64,000 bases of DNA from Pseudoalteromonas marina (GCF_000238335.3 NZ_AHCB03000007.1:248001-312000); one strand, 5' to 3'. Shown: positions 30,434 to 40,626, numbered from the stretch's first letter. Translations and numbers: made by a program. Notes: generated by a model not told the origin, from the sequence alone.

Positions 30434-31243
30434 TTACTTTTGGCAATGTGCACAAAAAACGGTACTACGCTGCCCCAGCCTTATTTCTTCCAGCTCATTA
30501 TCACACGTTAAACAGGGCTTTCCTTTTCGCCCATATACCAATAGCTCTTGAGCAAAATAACCCGGCTTACCATCACTTTGTGCAAAGTCTTTAAGCGTGG
30601 TACCACCTTGAGTTATAGCGGCAGCAAGCGTGTCTTTTATTATAGGGATAAGTGCTTGATAGCGCTTAAGTGACACCTTCCCCGCTTCGCGCTTTGGATG
30701 AATCCCAGCTTTAAACAATGACTCGTTAGCGTAAATATTCCCAACCCCTACTACCACAGCGTTATCCATAATAAACTGTTTTACAGGTACTTTTTTATTG
30801 CGTGACTGCTCGTATACGCGCTTTGCGAAAAAGTTATCCGTTAAGGGCTCTGGGCCAAGCTTTGAGAGTAACTTATGCACCTCACCTGGCTCTTGCCATA
30901 AGCAACACCCAAAGCGGCGAGGATCGTTTAAGCGCAGCGCTTTATCATTAGCAAATACAAATTCAACATGGTCGTGCTTTTTTAAAGGCTCACTCTTATC
31001 TACAACTCGTAAGTTGCCCGACATACCTAAATGTAAAATAGTGCTACCAAGCTCACAATGCAGCAATAAATATTTTGCACGGCGCTCAATATTGGTAACA
31101 GTTAACCCCTCTAGCTGGTAAACATCGTCAGGTACTGGCCAGCGCATACTCGCATTATAAATATTAACCTTGGTTACAACTTGGTTTTTTATATGAGGAG
31201 TAATGCCCATTCGGCTCACTTCTACCTCTGGTAATTCAGGCAT
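30434..31243 (-). CDS. mutM: formamidopyrimidine-DNA glycosylase MutM (Fpg)
   Basis: A 269-residue DNA repair glycosylase/AP lyase that removes 8-oxoguanine. The N-terminus [13 protein letters not shown] carries the catalytic Pro2 and Glu3 (after Met removal Pro1/Glu2). The H2TH region is [14 protein letters not shown] and the C-terminal zinc finger is [19 protein letters not shown] with two CxxC pairs. Its ATG shares one base with the stop codon of the upstream gene, so the two are translationally coupled. In many gammaproteobacteria mutM follows rpmB-rpmG; here it does not. Confidence 0.97.
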   Translation of the reverse strand: MPELPEVEVSRMGITPHIKNQVVTKVNIYNASMRWPVPDDVYQLEGLTVTNIERRAKYLLLHCELGSTILHLGMSGNLRVVDKSEPLKKHDHVEFVFANDKALRLNDPRRFGCCLWQEPGEVHKLLSKLGPEPLTDNFFAKRVYEQSRNKKVPVKQFIMDNAVVVGVGNIYANESLFKAGIHPKREAGKVSLKRYQALIPIIKDTLAAAITQGGTTLKDFAQSDGKPGYFAQELLVYGRKGKPCLTCDNELEEIRLGQRSTVFCAHCQK

Positions 31244-31758
31244 TAATTAGACCCACTTTGTGAAAAATCAAAACTAGGAAACAACTGTGTAGCTATAGTT
31301 ATATCAAGTGCAAACACGCGCTGAGTACTTTTTTCGAGTAAATAATACTGATTATTTCCTTTGTAAAGTAAATATACCCAAGGCAAACTTTCTCCAGCTA
31401 ATTCAAATGTGGCAACAAACAAAGGCGCATTTGGGTTAAAAACCACAGACTCATTAACTACAGGCAACTGTATTCCTTGCCAAATATTGACAAGTTCTTG
31501 TAGTTGTTGCTCTGACGGTTGCCAAAAAACAGGCACATCTTTCTTTATTGCAGTTGTACGCCAACTAGTACCAATACGCTCAATTTTTTGATCAACAAAA
31601 CTAAGGGTTAAAACAAAGCTTTGTGCAGGTAACACCGCTTGCAATGTGGGCTCTGGTTCACCACTTAAAAACTGCTTATGCCAACCATTTAAAAAGAAAA
31701 TCATAATCAGCATCGAGAAGATTATAACGTTATTCCACCCCTTACGGCCCAGTCGCAT
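31243..31758 (-). CDS. hypothetical membrane-anchored protein coupled to mutM
   Basis: An unrecognised 171-residue protein. It has a basic N-terminus and one membrane segment ([16 protein letters not shown]), then an exported domain of about 140 residues with strands such as [21 protein letters not shown] and [20 protein letters not shown]. The pattern looks like a small periplasmic beta domain held by an N-terminal anchor. The stop codon overlaps the mutM start by one base. I do not know a function; the coupling with mutM may simply be positional. Confidence 0.8.
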   Translation of the reverse strand: MRLGRKGWNNVIIFSMLIMIFFLNGWHKQFLSGEPEPTLQAVLPAQSFVLTLSFVDQKIERIGTSWRTTAIKKDVPVFWQPSEQQLQELVNIWQGIQLPVVNESVVFNPNAPLFVATFELAGESLPWVYLLYKGNNQYYLLEKSTQRVFALDITIATQLFPSFDFSQSGSN

Positions 31759-31876
31759 ATTTATACACCTAGTAAATTCAAGATTTTAAAGTGTAACTAA
31801 AACTTAATTGCACTGTCTATATGTTAAAGGGCGCAGACTTTGTTAGAATATCGGCAAATTTAAAGGAGTTCCGTCA

Positions 31877-32803
31877 ATGTCTATGTATGTAGTGGGCCAT
31901 AAAATCCCAGATTCAGATTCTATTTGTGGTGCAATTGCACTGGCTTATTTAAAAAACCAAATCGATGAGCCTGCAATACCAACTCGTCTTGGTGAAGTTT
32001 CACCAGAAACTCAATTTATCCTTGATAAGTTTGGCTTCGAAGCACCTGAGCTTAAACTAAGCTACGCGGGTGAAGATGTGTATATTGTCGATCACACAGA
32101 AAAAACACAAGCCCCTGATGATATCGACCAAGCCCGTGTTGTTGGCGTGGTAGATCACCATAAATTAGGTGACTTAACATCATCTACTCCGCTTGAATGT
32201 TGGATCCGTCCTGTTGGCTGCTCAAATACCATTATTAAAATGATGTACGATTTTTACAGCGTAGAAATCCCTAAAGACATCGCAGGTATTATGATGTGTG
32301 CAATTTTAAGCGACACCGTAATATTTAAATCACCGACATGTACCACTGCCGATATTAAATGTGTTGAAGCACTTGCTGAAATTGCGGGTGTTGAAGACTT
32401 TAAAGAACTAGGCATGGATATGTTCCGCGTTAAGTCTGCAGTAGAAGATACACCTGCACGTGACTTAGTTATGCGTGACTTTAAAGATTTCAACATGAAC
32501 GGTAACCTAGTAGGTATTGGCCAACTAGAAGTAATCGACCTTGCTGTGTTTGACGATATTAAAGCTGACCTTGAAGCTGATATTGCAAAGCTTAAAGCCG
32601 AAGGTAATCGTCACTCAGTATTTTTGCTGCTTACCGATATTATGAAAGAAGGCTCACAAATGCTCATCGTATCTGACGATGCAAACTTAGTTGAGCAGGC
32701 TTACGGCGTAAAACCAGAAAATGATAAAGTATGGTTAGATGGTGTATTAAGCCGTAAAAAGCAAGTAGTACCCCCACTACAAGATGCCTTTGCTAAAGCC
32801 TAA
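31877..32803 (+). CDS. ppaC: manganese-dependent inorganic pyrophosphatase (family II)
   Basis: A 308-residue DHH-family phosphoesterase that hydrolyses pyrophosphate using Mn2+ or Co2+. The metal ligands are in VVGHKIPDSDSICGA and VVDHHKLGD; the C-terminal DHHA2 domain contains LDGVLSRKKQVVPPL, including the substrate-binding S-R-K-K-Q motif. Family II enzymes are the minority type in gammaproteobacteria but are found in marine genera. AAAGGAG lies nine bases before the start. A clear terminator follows. Confidence 0.96.
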   Translation: MSMYVVGHKIPDSDSICGAIALAYLKNQIDEPAIPTRLGEVSPETQFILDKFGFEAPELKLSYAGEDVYIVDHTEKTQAPDDIDQARVVGVVDHHKLGDLTSSTPLECWIRPVGCSNTIIKMMYDFYSVEIPKDIAGIMMCAILSDTVIFKSPTCTTADIKCVEALAEIAGVEDFKELGMDMFRVKSAVEDTPARDLVMRDFKDFNMNGNLVGIGQLEVIDLAVFDDIKADLEADIAKLKAEGNRHSVFLLLTDIMKEGSQMLIVSDDANLVEQAYGVKPENDKVWLDGVLSRKKQVVPPLQDAFAKA

Positions 32804-32823
32804 TAGCTTTAATAAATAACACT

Positions 32824-32860
32824 AAAAAGCCGATATTGCATATGCATTATCGGCTTTTTT
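32824..32860. terminator. terminator between ppaC and the TPR gene
   Basis: A stem of AAAAGCCGATA with TATCGGCTTTT and an internal ATGCAT-containing loop, followed by T6; it serves ppaC and probably also the convergent TPR gene. Confidence 0.85.
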
Positions 32861-32888
32861 GTTTTTAAATTTAAAGAGCAAACTAGCA

Positions 32889-33815
32889 TTAGATTTTACT
32901 TTTTATTTCATCATAAACTTTTGCATGGCTTTTTGAGAATTCCACATTAGTTCTATCTATTTTATTTAACCACAAAGCCGCTTGTGTTTTGTTACCCAAC
33001 TCCCAATACGATTGCGCTAAACGTAAACTATAGGTTGCTTGGTAAATGCTATCCGGTTCGATGTAGTCGAACGCAGTTTTATAATATTTTACTGCGTTAT
33101 TAAAATCATTATGCTTAAAATATGAAAAAGCTAAGTTACCTAGCGCAATTACAGTTTTAGCATGATGTTTTGTTCTTTTTATAGCGTTGTAGGCTTTTAA
33201 ATTACTTTCTATCGCTTGAGGGTACTGTTGCCAATTGTAATAAATGTGCCCTTTATTGATGTGCAGCTCAAAGTGAAAAATAGCATCACTACTTTTTGCA
33301 TAACGCTTTTCAGCATCAAGCAATACCCTTAGTGCCTTTTTTTTATCACCAAATATGTGCTGTAAATTAGCCAGCTCAACAAGCCTTAAAGGATCACCAA
33401 ATACATTATAAATTTCATCAAGTTGAGCAAATGCTTTTGCCGCATAGGCTTTCGCTTGTTGCTTATCACCCAAGTAATTAAGCGATTTAGCATAATAAAA
33501 ATAAACTTGTATTTTAAATGCCCCTGGTAATTCTTCTTGGTCAACAAAGGGGCTTAATGCGCTATGAAGATTATCGAATTTTTGATAATCAAAATAATAG
33601 TCAAACTCGTAAGTTTTCAATTTATACCAATTAGAGGAGTTCTTTTGTGTATTTAAAAGGCGAGATTGAATATAGGTTAAGCAATCTTGGTCTGTTTTCA
33701 TACAAAACACTTCATGATCACTTAAGTTTTCAGAGGCTTTTGCACCCATGCTTACATATAAAAGTAAAAAAACAATTAAAACATGCTTCAGCATTAGAAC
33801 ACTCATATTAGCCAC
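32889..33815 (-). CDS. secreted tetratricopeptide-repeat protein
   Basis: A 308-residue protein with a signal peptide (MLKHVLIVFLLLYVSMGAKA) and a chain of TPR-like helical pairs. Recognisable repeats include AKSLNYLGDKQQAKAYAAKAF, FELHINKGHIYYNWQQYPQA, LGNLAFSYFKHNDFNNAVKYY and LRLAQSYWELGNKTQAALWL. It probably acts as a periplasmic protein-interaction scaffold. Similar domains form the sensory half of some GGDEF or histidine kinase proteins, but no output domain is attached here. No function is assigned. Confidence 0.82.
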   Translation of the reverse strand: MANMSVLMLKHVLIVFLLLYVSMGAKASENLSDHEVFCMKTDQDCLTYIQSRLLNTQKNSSNWYKLKTYEFDYYFDYQKFDNLHSALSPFVDQEELPGAFKIQVYFYYAKSLNYLGDKQQAKAYAAKAFAQLDEIYNVFGDPLRLVELANLQHIFGDKKKALRVLLDAEKRYAKSSDAIFHFELHINKGHIYYNWQQYPQAIESNLKAYNAIKRTKHHAKTVIALGNLAFSYFKHNDFNNAVKYYKTAFDYIEPDSIYQATYSLRLAQSYWELGNKTQAALWLNKIDRTNVEFSKSHAKVYDEIKSKI

Positions 33816-33867
33816 ATAAGCTTTAAGTGTAATATGAGTGTGCTCTATTTAACAATGGATAAAATAA

Positions 33868-35052
33868 CTACGCGTATTGCCCGGCTGCAAATCCACAGCT
33901 CCAAGCGTACTGAAAGTTATACCCTCCAAGCCAACCGGTTACATCCGTTACTTCCCCTATAAAGTACAAGCCTTGTGATTTTTTGGCTTCAAACGTTTTA
34001 GAGCTTAGTTCGTCAGTATTTACACCACCCAGGGTTACTTCTGCAGTTCTATAACCTTCGGTTCCGTTGGGTTTTATTTGCCACGCATGAATGTAGTTAG
34101 CAAGGTCTTCAATTTGACTATGGGTAAGCTGATTAATATTGCAATCAGGTATTGCATTGCTTTCATGTAGTATTTCAATGAACCGTTTTGGCAATATTGT
34201 CGTTAGGCTATTTTTTAGTGATTTTTGAGGTTGCGTTTCTCGCCAGTCTGCAAGCCGCTGTTTTAAATCTAGCTCAGGAAGTAGGTTAATAGTAACAGCC
34301 TGCCCTGCACGCCAAAATGAACTTATTTGTAATATAGCGGGGCCAGATAAACCACGGTGCGTAAATAATATATTTTCTTTAAATGTGGTACCGTCTTCAC
34401 TTGTTACTTCGCACGGTATGCTAACGCCTGATAATCCTTCAAAGCGTTCTTTGTCGTGTTGGTGAAGGGTAAATGGTACAAGCGCGGCCATAGTAGGTAG
34501 TACGTTTAAACCAAACTGCTCAGCAATTTTATAACCAATAGGTGTAGCACCAAGCTTGGGCATAGTAAGCCCCCCCGACGCAACCACTAACGACTCACAA
34601 TGCAAAGTCTCTTGCTCTGTGGTAACGCTATAACCCGACTCTGTTTTTTGTACATTAATCACTTCACTGCGCAAGGCTATATTTACACCTGCCCACTCGC
34701 ATTCAGTAAGAAGTATATTCACAATATCTTGCGCACTATTATCACAAAACAGCTGGCCTAACGTTTTATGATGGTATGCCAAACCGTGGCGGTCCACCAG
34801 CTCGATAAAGTCATGTTGCGTATAACGGCTCAAACATGATTTAACAAAATGTGGATTACCGCATAAATAGTTTTCTGGTGCGGCGTTTTCGTTTGTAAAA
34901 TTACAGCGCCCGCCACCACTAATTAAAATTTTACGACCCGGCTTTTTACCCATGTCTAGCACTGTAACACGTCGGCCTCGGTATCCAGCTTGCGCCGCAC
35001 ACATTAATCCAGCCGCTCCCGCGCCAATTACAATTACATCTACCTGGGTCAT
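33868..35052 (-). CDS. BaiN/RdsA-family NAD(P)/FAD-dependent oxidoreductase (HI0933-like)
   Basis: A 394-residue flavoprotein. The FAD-binding N-terminus reads VDVIVIGAGAAGLMCAAQAG, followed by the family signature GRKILISGGGRCNFTNENA and the C-terminal motif YFIGEVTDVTGWLGGYNFQYAWSCG. This places it with the YhiN/HI0933 group, to which the bile-acid enzyme BaiN belongs. The physiological substrate in gammaproteobacteria is unknown. It is complete and in normal length for the family. Confidence 0.9.
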   Translation of the reverse strand: MTQVDVIVIGAGAAGLMCAAQAGYRGRRVTVLDMGKKPGRKILISGGGRCNFTNENAAPENYLCGNPHFVKSCLSRYTQHDFIELVDRHGLAYHHKTLGQLFCDNSAQDIVNILLTECEWAGVNIALRSEVINVQKTESGYSVTTEQETLHCESLVVASGGLTMPKLGATPIGYKIAEQFGLNVLPTMAALVPFTLHQHDKERFEGLSGVSIPCEVTSEDGTTFKENILFTHRGLSGPAILQISSFWRAGQAVTINLLPELDLKQRLADWRETQPQKSLKNSLTTILPKRFIEILHESNAIPDCNINQLTHSQIEDLANYIHAWQIKPNGTEGYRTAEVTLGGVNTDELSSKTFEAKKSQGLYFIGEVTDVTGWLGGYNFQYAWSCGFAAGQYA

Positions 35053-35382
35053 CTATTTATCTCACTTAACAATTTGCTCGATTATAGCAAAATTTAATCG
35101 CCAGCAATGTACAGAATTCATTATTACAAATAACACAACAAATATATTTTCTACTTTTTAAAAGTATTAAAAATACAAATTAAAAAGCAATACCTTTATA
35201 TCATTTTTATTTTATATGACAAATACAAAACAATGACAAACCCCTTTAAAACACTCGTTATAACTAAATGAAATAGGGACATAATGATTTAGTATTTTAA
35301 CTTTATTAACACATAATTTACCTTTGTACCTGCATTGTGACAATTCATCACGATATAACTAATAAAAAATCTAGGGAAAATT
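35053..35382. other. intergenic region upstream of the S8 protease gene
   Basis: 330 bp of AT-rich sequence between divergent genes. It must contain the promoter of the protease. I see no clear hairpin or dyad; the last 20 bases include an AGGGAAA ribosome-binding site six bases before the start at 35383. Confidence 0.5.
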
Positions 35383-37518
35383 ATGACAACAAGTAAAACA
35401 TTTAATAAGTGTGCAATTGCACTTACCATTAGTACGCTTTTTGCTACTGCATCAAGCATGGCTAACCCAGCACAAGCAATCGGCCCTTCAGTGGCAGATA
35501 CAACAGCTAAACTTCAAAATCAAAGTGGCTTTGAAACGCAATTCATCATTAAATATAAAAATAACAACGTTGATGCACTGAGTTACTCTACTGCAGATGA
35601 AAGCCCTGTAAACATGAAAGCGCGTGCAAAAAACTTTGTTAAAAACTTTGCCTCTAAAAAAGGAAAAGTTAAAGCAAAGTACATTCGCGCAATGGCACTA
35701 AATAACCACCATGTTATGCGAGCAGATAAAAAACTTAGCGCAGCAGAAGCACAAGAGTTTATGCAAGAAATGGTTGATTCAGGCAACGTTGAGTACATTG
35801 AAGTTGACCAAATGTTAAAACCTTTTGCGACACCTAACGATCCGCGCTATGGCGACCAGTGGCACTACTATGAGCAAGCTGGCGGTTTAAACTTACCAAC
35901 AGCTTGGGACACCGCAACAGGTAGTGGTGTAGTAGTAGCTGTTCTTGATACAGGTTACCGCCCTCATGCCGACTTAAACGCTAATATTTTGCCAGGTTAC
36001 GATATGATTTCTAACCTATCGGTTGCTAACGATGGCGGCGGCCGTGATAGCGATGCACGTGATCCGGGCGATGCAGTAGCAGCCGGCGAATGTGGTAATA
36101 ATGGTGCGCAAGGGTCTAGCTGGCATGGTACGCACGTTGCGGGTACTGTTGCAGCCGTTACAAATAATGGTGAAGGCGTTGCCGGTGTTGCTTATGACGC
36201 AAAAGTAGTTCCAGTGCGTGTACTTGGTAAATGTGGTGGTTTAACGTCTGATATTGCCGACGGCATTATTTGGGCATCTGGCGGTAACGTATCGGGCATC
36301 CCTGGAAACCCTAACCCAGCTGATGTTATTAACATGAGCTTAGGCGGAAGTGGCTCTTGTAGTTCTACAACACAAAATGCAATCAATACAGCTCGCAACA
36401 ATGGCGCTGTTGTTGTTATTGCTGCTGGTAACGATAACGATAACTCAGCAAACTACAACCCAGGTAACTGTAACGGTGTTGTTAATGTAGCATCAGTTGG
36501 TCGAAATGGTGGCCGTGCTTATTACTCAAACTACGGTAGTAACATTGATGTTGCTGCACCCGGTGGTGCACAAAGCTTTGCTAACGATTCTGAAGGTGTT
36601 CTGTCTACGTATAACTCAGGATCGTCTTCTCCATCAACCGATAGCTATTCATTCTCTCAAGGTACATCTATGGCCGCTCCGCACGTAGCGGGTGTAGCTG
36701 CACTTATCAAGCAAGCAAAACCAAATGCTACGCCTGATGAAATTGAGAGTATTTTAAAATCGTCTACTCGCTCATTCCCTGCAACATGTAACAACTGTGG
36801 TACAGGTATTGTTGATGCTGCAGCTGCTGTTGCCGCAGCAAGTGGCGGTACAACACCACCTACAACAGGTGATAGTGAACTTGTTGATGGCGAAGCTAAA
36901 ACAGGCTTAAGTGGTGGTGCTAACGCACAAGACTTTTACACCATGACCGTACCAAGCGGAGCAACCAATGTGACGTTTACAATGAGCGGTGGTACAGGTG
37001 ATGCCGATTTATACGTTCGTGCTGGCAGCCAACCAACTACATCAAGCTACGACTGTCGTCCGTACAAAGGCGGCAACAGCGAAGAATGTTCTATCGATAA
37101 TCCAACGGCAGGTACATACCATGTAATGCTTCGTGGTTACTCTGCTTACTCTGGTGTGAGTTTGGTAGGTAATATCACAGGTGCATCTTCTGGTGGCGGT
37201 TCAGGCACACCTGAAGCTGGTGGTGGTACTGTTAGTGACGTAAGTGCCAGTGCTGGTCAGTGGAAACACTACACACTAGATGTGCCTGCTGGTATGTCTA
37301 CATTTACTGTAACTACTTCTGGTGGTACAGGTGATGCTGATTTATTTGTGAAGTTTGGTAGTCAGCCAACATCGTCTAGCTACGATTGTCGTCCATATAA
37401 AAATGGTAATGCTGAAACATGTACCTTTAATAATCCACAAGCCGGTACATGGCATTTAAGTGTAAATGCTTACAGAACTTTCTCTGGTTTAACTATTAGC
37501 GGACAATACCAACCATAA
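35383..37518 (+). CDS. secreted S8 (subtilisin-like) serine protease with two PPC domains
   Basis: A 711-residue exported protease. A signal peptide and an inhibitor-like propeptide (about 45-150) precede the catalytic domain. The triad is Asp189 (VAVLDTGYRPH), His248 (WHGTHVAGT) and Ser429 (GTSMAAPHVAG), with the oxyanion Asn in AAGNDND. Two pre-peptidase C-terminal (PPC) domains follow, about 497-597 and 612-711, each with GGTGDADL and SSYDCRPYK and paired cysteines. PPC domains are normally removed after secretion or help bind insoluble protein. The architecture matches extracellular proteases of marine Pseudoalteromonas that feed on protein particles. Confidence 0.95.
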   Translation: MTTSKTFNKCAIALTISTLFATASSMANPAQAIGPSVADTTAKLQNQSGFETQFIIKYKNNNVDALSYSTADESPVNMKARAKNFVKNFASKKGKVKAKYIRAMALNNHHVMRADKKLSAAEAQEFMQEMVDSGNVEYIEVDQMLKPFATPNDPRYGDQWHYYEQAGGLNLPTAWDTATGSGVVVAVLDTGYRPHADLNANILPGYDMISNLSVANDGGGRDSDARDPGDAVAAGECGNNGAQGSSWHGTHVAGTVAAVTNNGEGVAGVAYDAKVVPVRVLGKCGGLTSDIADGIIWASGGNVSGIPGNPNPADVINMSLGGSGSCSSTTQNAINTARNNGAVVVIAAGNDNDNSANYNPGNCNGVVNVASVGRNGGRAYYSNYGSNIDVAAPGGAQSFANDSEGVLSTYNSGSSSPSTDSYSFSQGTSMAAPHVAGVAALIKQAKPNATPDEIESILKSSTRSFPATCNNCGTGIVDAAAAVAAASGGTTPPTTGDSELVDGEAKTGLSGGANAQDFYTMTVPSGATNVTFTMSGGTGDADLYVRAGSQPTTSSYDCRPYKGGNSEECSIDNPTAGTYHVMLRGYSAYSGVSLVGNITGASSGGGSGTPEAGGGTVSDVSASAGQWKHYTLDVPAGMSTFTVTTSGGTGDADLFVKFGSQPTSSSYDCRPYKNGNAETCTFNNPQAGTWHLSVNAYRTFSGLTISGQYQP

Positions 37519-37545
37519 TAGTAATTTCATAATCTTTGGGATAGC

Positions 37546-37576
37546 AAAGGCCAAACTGACTGTTTGGCCTTTTTTG
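37546..37576 (+). terminator. S8 protease terminator
   Basis: GGCCAAAC pairs with GTTTGGCC over a short loop and is followed by T6, 30 bases after the stop. Confidence 0.88.
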
Positions 37577-37794
37577 TGAATAAGATAATTTTTTAGTTTA
37601 ATGAGGCTTAATACTAACGAGCTATTTTTAGACAACTAAGCCTCGTCAATTACTAGAGGAAGCTTTTTTATATACCTGTTTTATATAAAGATTAAACGAA
37701 AAATATCGGTTTTATTCCCTAAAACTAGTTAGGTATAGTTGCTAATGAACATACGTATTAGTTCAAATATATTGCTAACTTATCACCAGAAAAC

Positions 37795-37822
37795 AAAAAA
37801 CCCAGCCTAAGCTGGGTTTTTA
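37795..37822 (-). terminator. rpmB-rpmG terminator
   Basis: AAAAACCCAGC and GCTGGGTTTTT flank CTAA; on the minus strand it ends in a T-rich run directly downstream of rpmG. Confidence 0.85.
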
Positions 37823-37840
37823 AATTCTAAAAAACTAAAA

Positions 37841-37996
37841 TTACTTGATTTTAGCTTCTTTGAAAATCACGTGTTTACGAGCCTTAGGATCGAACTTTTT
37901 GATTTCCATCTTTTCAGGCATGTTACGTTTGTTTTTGTCAGTAGTGTAGAAAAAACCAGTACCGGCAGTTGAAACTAAACGGATTTTATCGCGCAT
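37841..37996 (-). CDS. rpmG: 50S ribosomal protein bL33
   Basis: A 51-residue basic protein read on the minus strand from ATG 37996 to TAA 37841. It begins [19 protein letters not shown] and ends [13 protein letters not shown], a near copy of E. coli L33. It has no cysteines, so it is the zinc-independent form. It follows rpmB by 11 bases, the usual rpmB-rpmG pair. Confidence 0.97.
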   Translation of the reverse strand: MRDKIRLVSTAGTGFFYTTDKNKRNMPEKMEIKKFDPKARKHVIFKEAKIK

Positions 37997-38007
37997 GATT
38001 CAGTTCC

Positions 38008-38244
38008 TTAAACTTTTTCGCCGCGAGCACGGATTTCTGTAAGAACCGCGTCGATGCCTTTTTTATCGATAATACGCATACCTTTAGTAGTAGTGCGTAA
38101 TGTTACAAAACGTTTTTCACTTTCAACCCAAAAACGGTGTGTTTGTAGGTTAGGTAGGAAACGACGTCTAGTCGCGTTTCTCGCGTGTGAACGGTGGTTA
38201 CCAACCGCTGGACGCTTACCTGTAACTTGACATACTTTAGACAT
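38008..38244 (-). CDS. rpmB: 50S ribosomal protein bL28
   Basis: A 78-residue ribosomal protein starting [20 protein letters not shown], with the family motif [29 protein letters not shown] lies about ten bases upstream of the start as ribosome-binding site. First gene of the rpmB-rpmG operon; the 270-bp region before it, shared with the end of radC, carries its promoter. Confidence 0.97.
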   Translation of the reverse strand: MSKVCQVTGKRPAVGNHRSHARNATRRRFLPNLQTHRFWVESEKRFVTLRTTTKGMRIIDKKGIDAVLTEIRARGEKV

Positions 38245-38514
38245 GTCTATATATCTCCAATAACTTCGCTCGAGCTTAATTTAATCTAAGGCCGTGTATT
38301 TCTGCCCTAGATAAATCGAAGGGCGCTCTTTATACAGCTTTTACAGGCAAAGATCAAATACTGATCTATCCAACCAGCTCATATGTAAATTTGATAGCGG
38401 CCAATTATAAAGATCGAATGCCCTTAGGGAAAGTAAAAACTGCATTTAAATTAAACTAATTTGCTAAAATGTATTAAACCGCTCATTTTTAGCACATTTC
38501 TATATCAAAGAGAG

Positions 38515-39189
38515 TTAAATAAGGCCACGCTCGGCAAACGAAACACACGTTTCACCTCCCACAATGATATGGTCAAGCACATTTATGTCTACTAATTGCA
38601 GTGCTTGCTGCAATTTATTGGTAATAAGCTTATCTGCTTGGCTTGGTTCAGCAATCCCACTTGGATGGTTATGGGCAAAGATAACAGCCGCTGCATTATT
38701 TTTAAGTGCCGCTTTAACAACCTCCCGCGGATATACACTTGCGGCATTTATTGTGCCGTAAAAAAGAATCTCATCTTTTACTAAGCGGTTTTGACTATCA
38801 AGATAAAGCACCATAAATACCTCTTGCTGTAGACCCCGCATTTGAATGGTTAGGTAATCGTACACTGAACTAGGGGAGTTAAACACGGCATCTCGTTGGC
38901 AGCGCTCCTGCATATAACGCTGACTTAATTCAAGTACCGCTTGTAATTGAACATACTTCGCCGTTCCCAACCCTTTTTGCGAACAAAATTCGTCCATGCT
39001 GGCATTAAACAAGTTATGTAATGTTTTATTTTCGTTCAGTAAGTGCTGAGCCAACTCTATTACGTTCATCCCCGGCAACCCGGTACGTAAAAATATGGCG
39101 AGGAGCTCTGCATCACTTAGCGCTTTAGCGCCTTTTTCGATAAGCTTTTCTCGTGGGCGTTGAGCATTGGGCAGTGAGGTTAGTTGCAT
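38515..39189 (-). CDS. radC: RadC family JAMM-domain protein
   Basis: A protein of 224 residues from ATG 39189 (AGGA eight bases upstream); the frame extends to 39234 but the extra 15 residues are not family-like. The N-terminus has RPREKLIEKGAKALSDAELLAIFLRTGLPG, a helix-hairpin-helix part, and the C-terminal JAMM metalloprotease-like site is FAHNHPSGIAEPSQAD. Its biochemical role is unclear despite the historical DNA-repair name. It lies between rpmB and coaBC, the standard gammaproteobacterial order. Confidence 0.94.
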   Translation of the reverse strand: MQLTSLPNAQRPREKLIEKGAKALSDAELLAIFLRTGLPGMNVIELAQHLLNENKTLHNLFNASMDEFCSQKGLGTAKYVQLQAVLELSQRYMQERCQRDAVFNSPSSVYDYLTIQMRGLQQEVFMVLYLDSQNRLVKDEILFYGTINAASVYPREVVKAALKNNAAAVIFAHNHPSGIAEPSQADKLITNKLQQALQLVDINVLDHIIVGGETCVSFAERGLI

Positions 39190-39332
39190 TTTTTCATCCT
39201 TGAATAACTCATGTGTCTTATAAATGTAATGCAAAATAAAAATTTAGCTTGTAATTTTAAATTAAAAACTTAGCTGAACGAGTAAAGATTTGTTATTTTA
39301 GGCGCCATATTTAATAAGATTGACAGACAACC

Positions 39333-40526
39333 ATGATGACGTTAACAAACAAAAAAATTGTACTGGGTATTAGCGGTGGAATTGCAGCCTATAAATGCGC
39401 TGAGCTCGTAAGACGATTAAAAGAGCATGGTTGTGAAGTAAAAGTTGTCATGACTGAGTCAGCTAAGCATTTTATTACGCCACTCACAATGCAAGCCGTT
39501 AGCGGCGAGATAGTATCGGATTCATTGCTCGACCCTGCCGCCGAAGCGGCGATGGGACACATTGAGTTTGCCAAGTGGGCTGATCTTATTTTAGTCGCTC
39601 CTGCAACATGTAATATCATTGCAAAAATGGCGACCGGCATTGCAGACGACTTACTGACGACTTTACTACTTGCGACCCCAGCAAAAGTTGCAGTAGCCCC
39701 AGCTATGAACCAGCAAATGTATGCACATGCTGCAACGCAAGCAAACCTAGCCACCTTGAAAGCGCGTAACGTACTTATTTGGGGCCCGGGTAAAGGAGAG
39801 CAAGCGTGTGGAGATGTCGGCTCAGGACGTATGCTTGAACCACATGAGCTTGTAGCGTTATGTGTTGAAAACCAACCTCCTCAAATTTTAGCTGGTAAAA
39901 CAATTACGATCACCGCAGGCCCAACCCGTGAGCCGCTTGACCCTGTTAGGTTTATATCAAACCATAGCTCTGGAAAAATGGGTTACGCACTTGCAGAAGC
40001 CGCGTTGTTACTCGGTGCTAACGTTAATTTAATTTCTGGCCCTGTAACTATTAAAGCACCTATTGGTGCAAACCTAATAAATATAGAAAGCGCAGAGCAA
40101 CTATTAAATGAAGCACTAGTATATGCACCGCAGTCGGATGCGTTTATTGGCTGCGCAGCTGTTGCCGATTACAGAGCTGGCGAAGTAGCAACTCAAAAAA
40201 TGAAAAAGCAAGGCGACGAGCTAACACTAACGTTAGTTAAAAACCCAGATGTAATTGCAGCGGTTGCTAATATAGAAAAAAACCGCCCTTACACTGTGGG
40301 TTTTGCCGCTGAAACGCAAAACGTTGAGAGTTATGCTAAAGGTAAATTAGTTAATAAAAACCTAGATATGATATGCGCAAACGATGTATCGCAAAGTGGT
40401 TTAGGGTTTAATTCTGATCAAAACGCGTTGACTCTGTATTGGCAAAATAAACAGTTAGAATTGCCTGTTAGCAGTAAAAGTACAATTGCTTTAAAAGTGA
40501 TCGAACAGCTGGCTAAACATCTATAA
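39333..40526 (+). CDS. coaBC: bifunctional phosphopantothenoylcysteine decarboxylase/synthetase CoaBC
   Basis: A 397-residue fusion of the FMN-dependent CoaC decarboxylase ([16 protein letters not shown] at the N-terminus, PAMNQQMY for the substrate loop, and the active-site Cys in [14 protein letters not shown]) with the CTP-dependent CoaB synthetase ([25 protein letters not shown]). It carries two successive steps of coenzyme A synthesis from 4'-phosphopantothenate. In many relatives dut follows directly; here slmA does, with no dut between. Confidence 0.96.
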   Translation: MMTLTNKKIVLGISGGIAAYKCAELVRRLKEHGCEVKVVMTESAKHFITPLTMQAVSGEIVSDSLLDPAAEAAMGHIEFAKWADLILVAPATCNIIAKMATGIADDLLTTLLLATPAKVAVAPAMNQQMYAHAATQANLATLKARNVLIWGPGKGEQACGDVGSGRMLEPHELVALCVENQPPQILAGKTITITAGPTREPLDPVRFISNHSSGKMGYALAEAALLLGANVNLISGPVTIKAPIGANLINIESAEQLLNEALVYAPQSDAFIGCAAVADYRAGEVATQKMKKQGDELTLTLVKNPDVIAAVANIEKNRPYTVGFAAETQNVESYAKGKLVNKNLDMICANDVSQSGLGFNSDQNALTLYWQNKQLELPVSSKSTIALKVIEQLAKHL

Positions 40527-40626
40527 AAGGCTGGAAACAAACTGAATAAAACATTAACATATGCTTTTCATTTGAACAAAAAATGATTAACCCCAGCCAA
40601 GAATAACTAATAAAAAAGGAATGTTC

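Larger units (their letters stand above)
37519..37840. other. intergenic region between the S8 protease gene and rpmG
   Basis: 322 bp between two convergent genes. It holds a terminator at each end (37546-37576 and 37795-37822). The middle is AT-rich, with no reading frame or further repeat that I can support. Confidence 0.6.
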
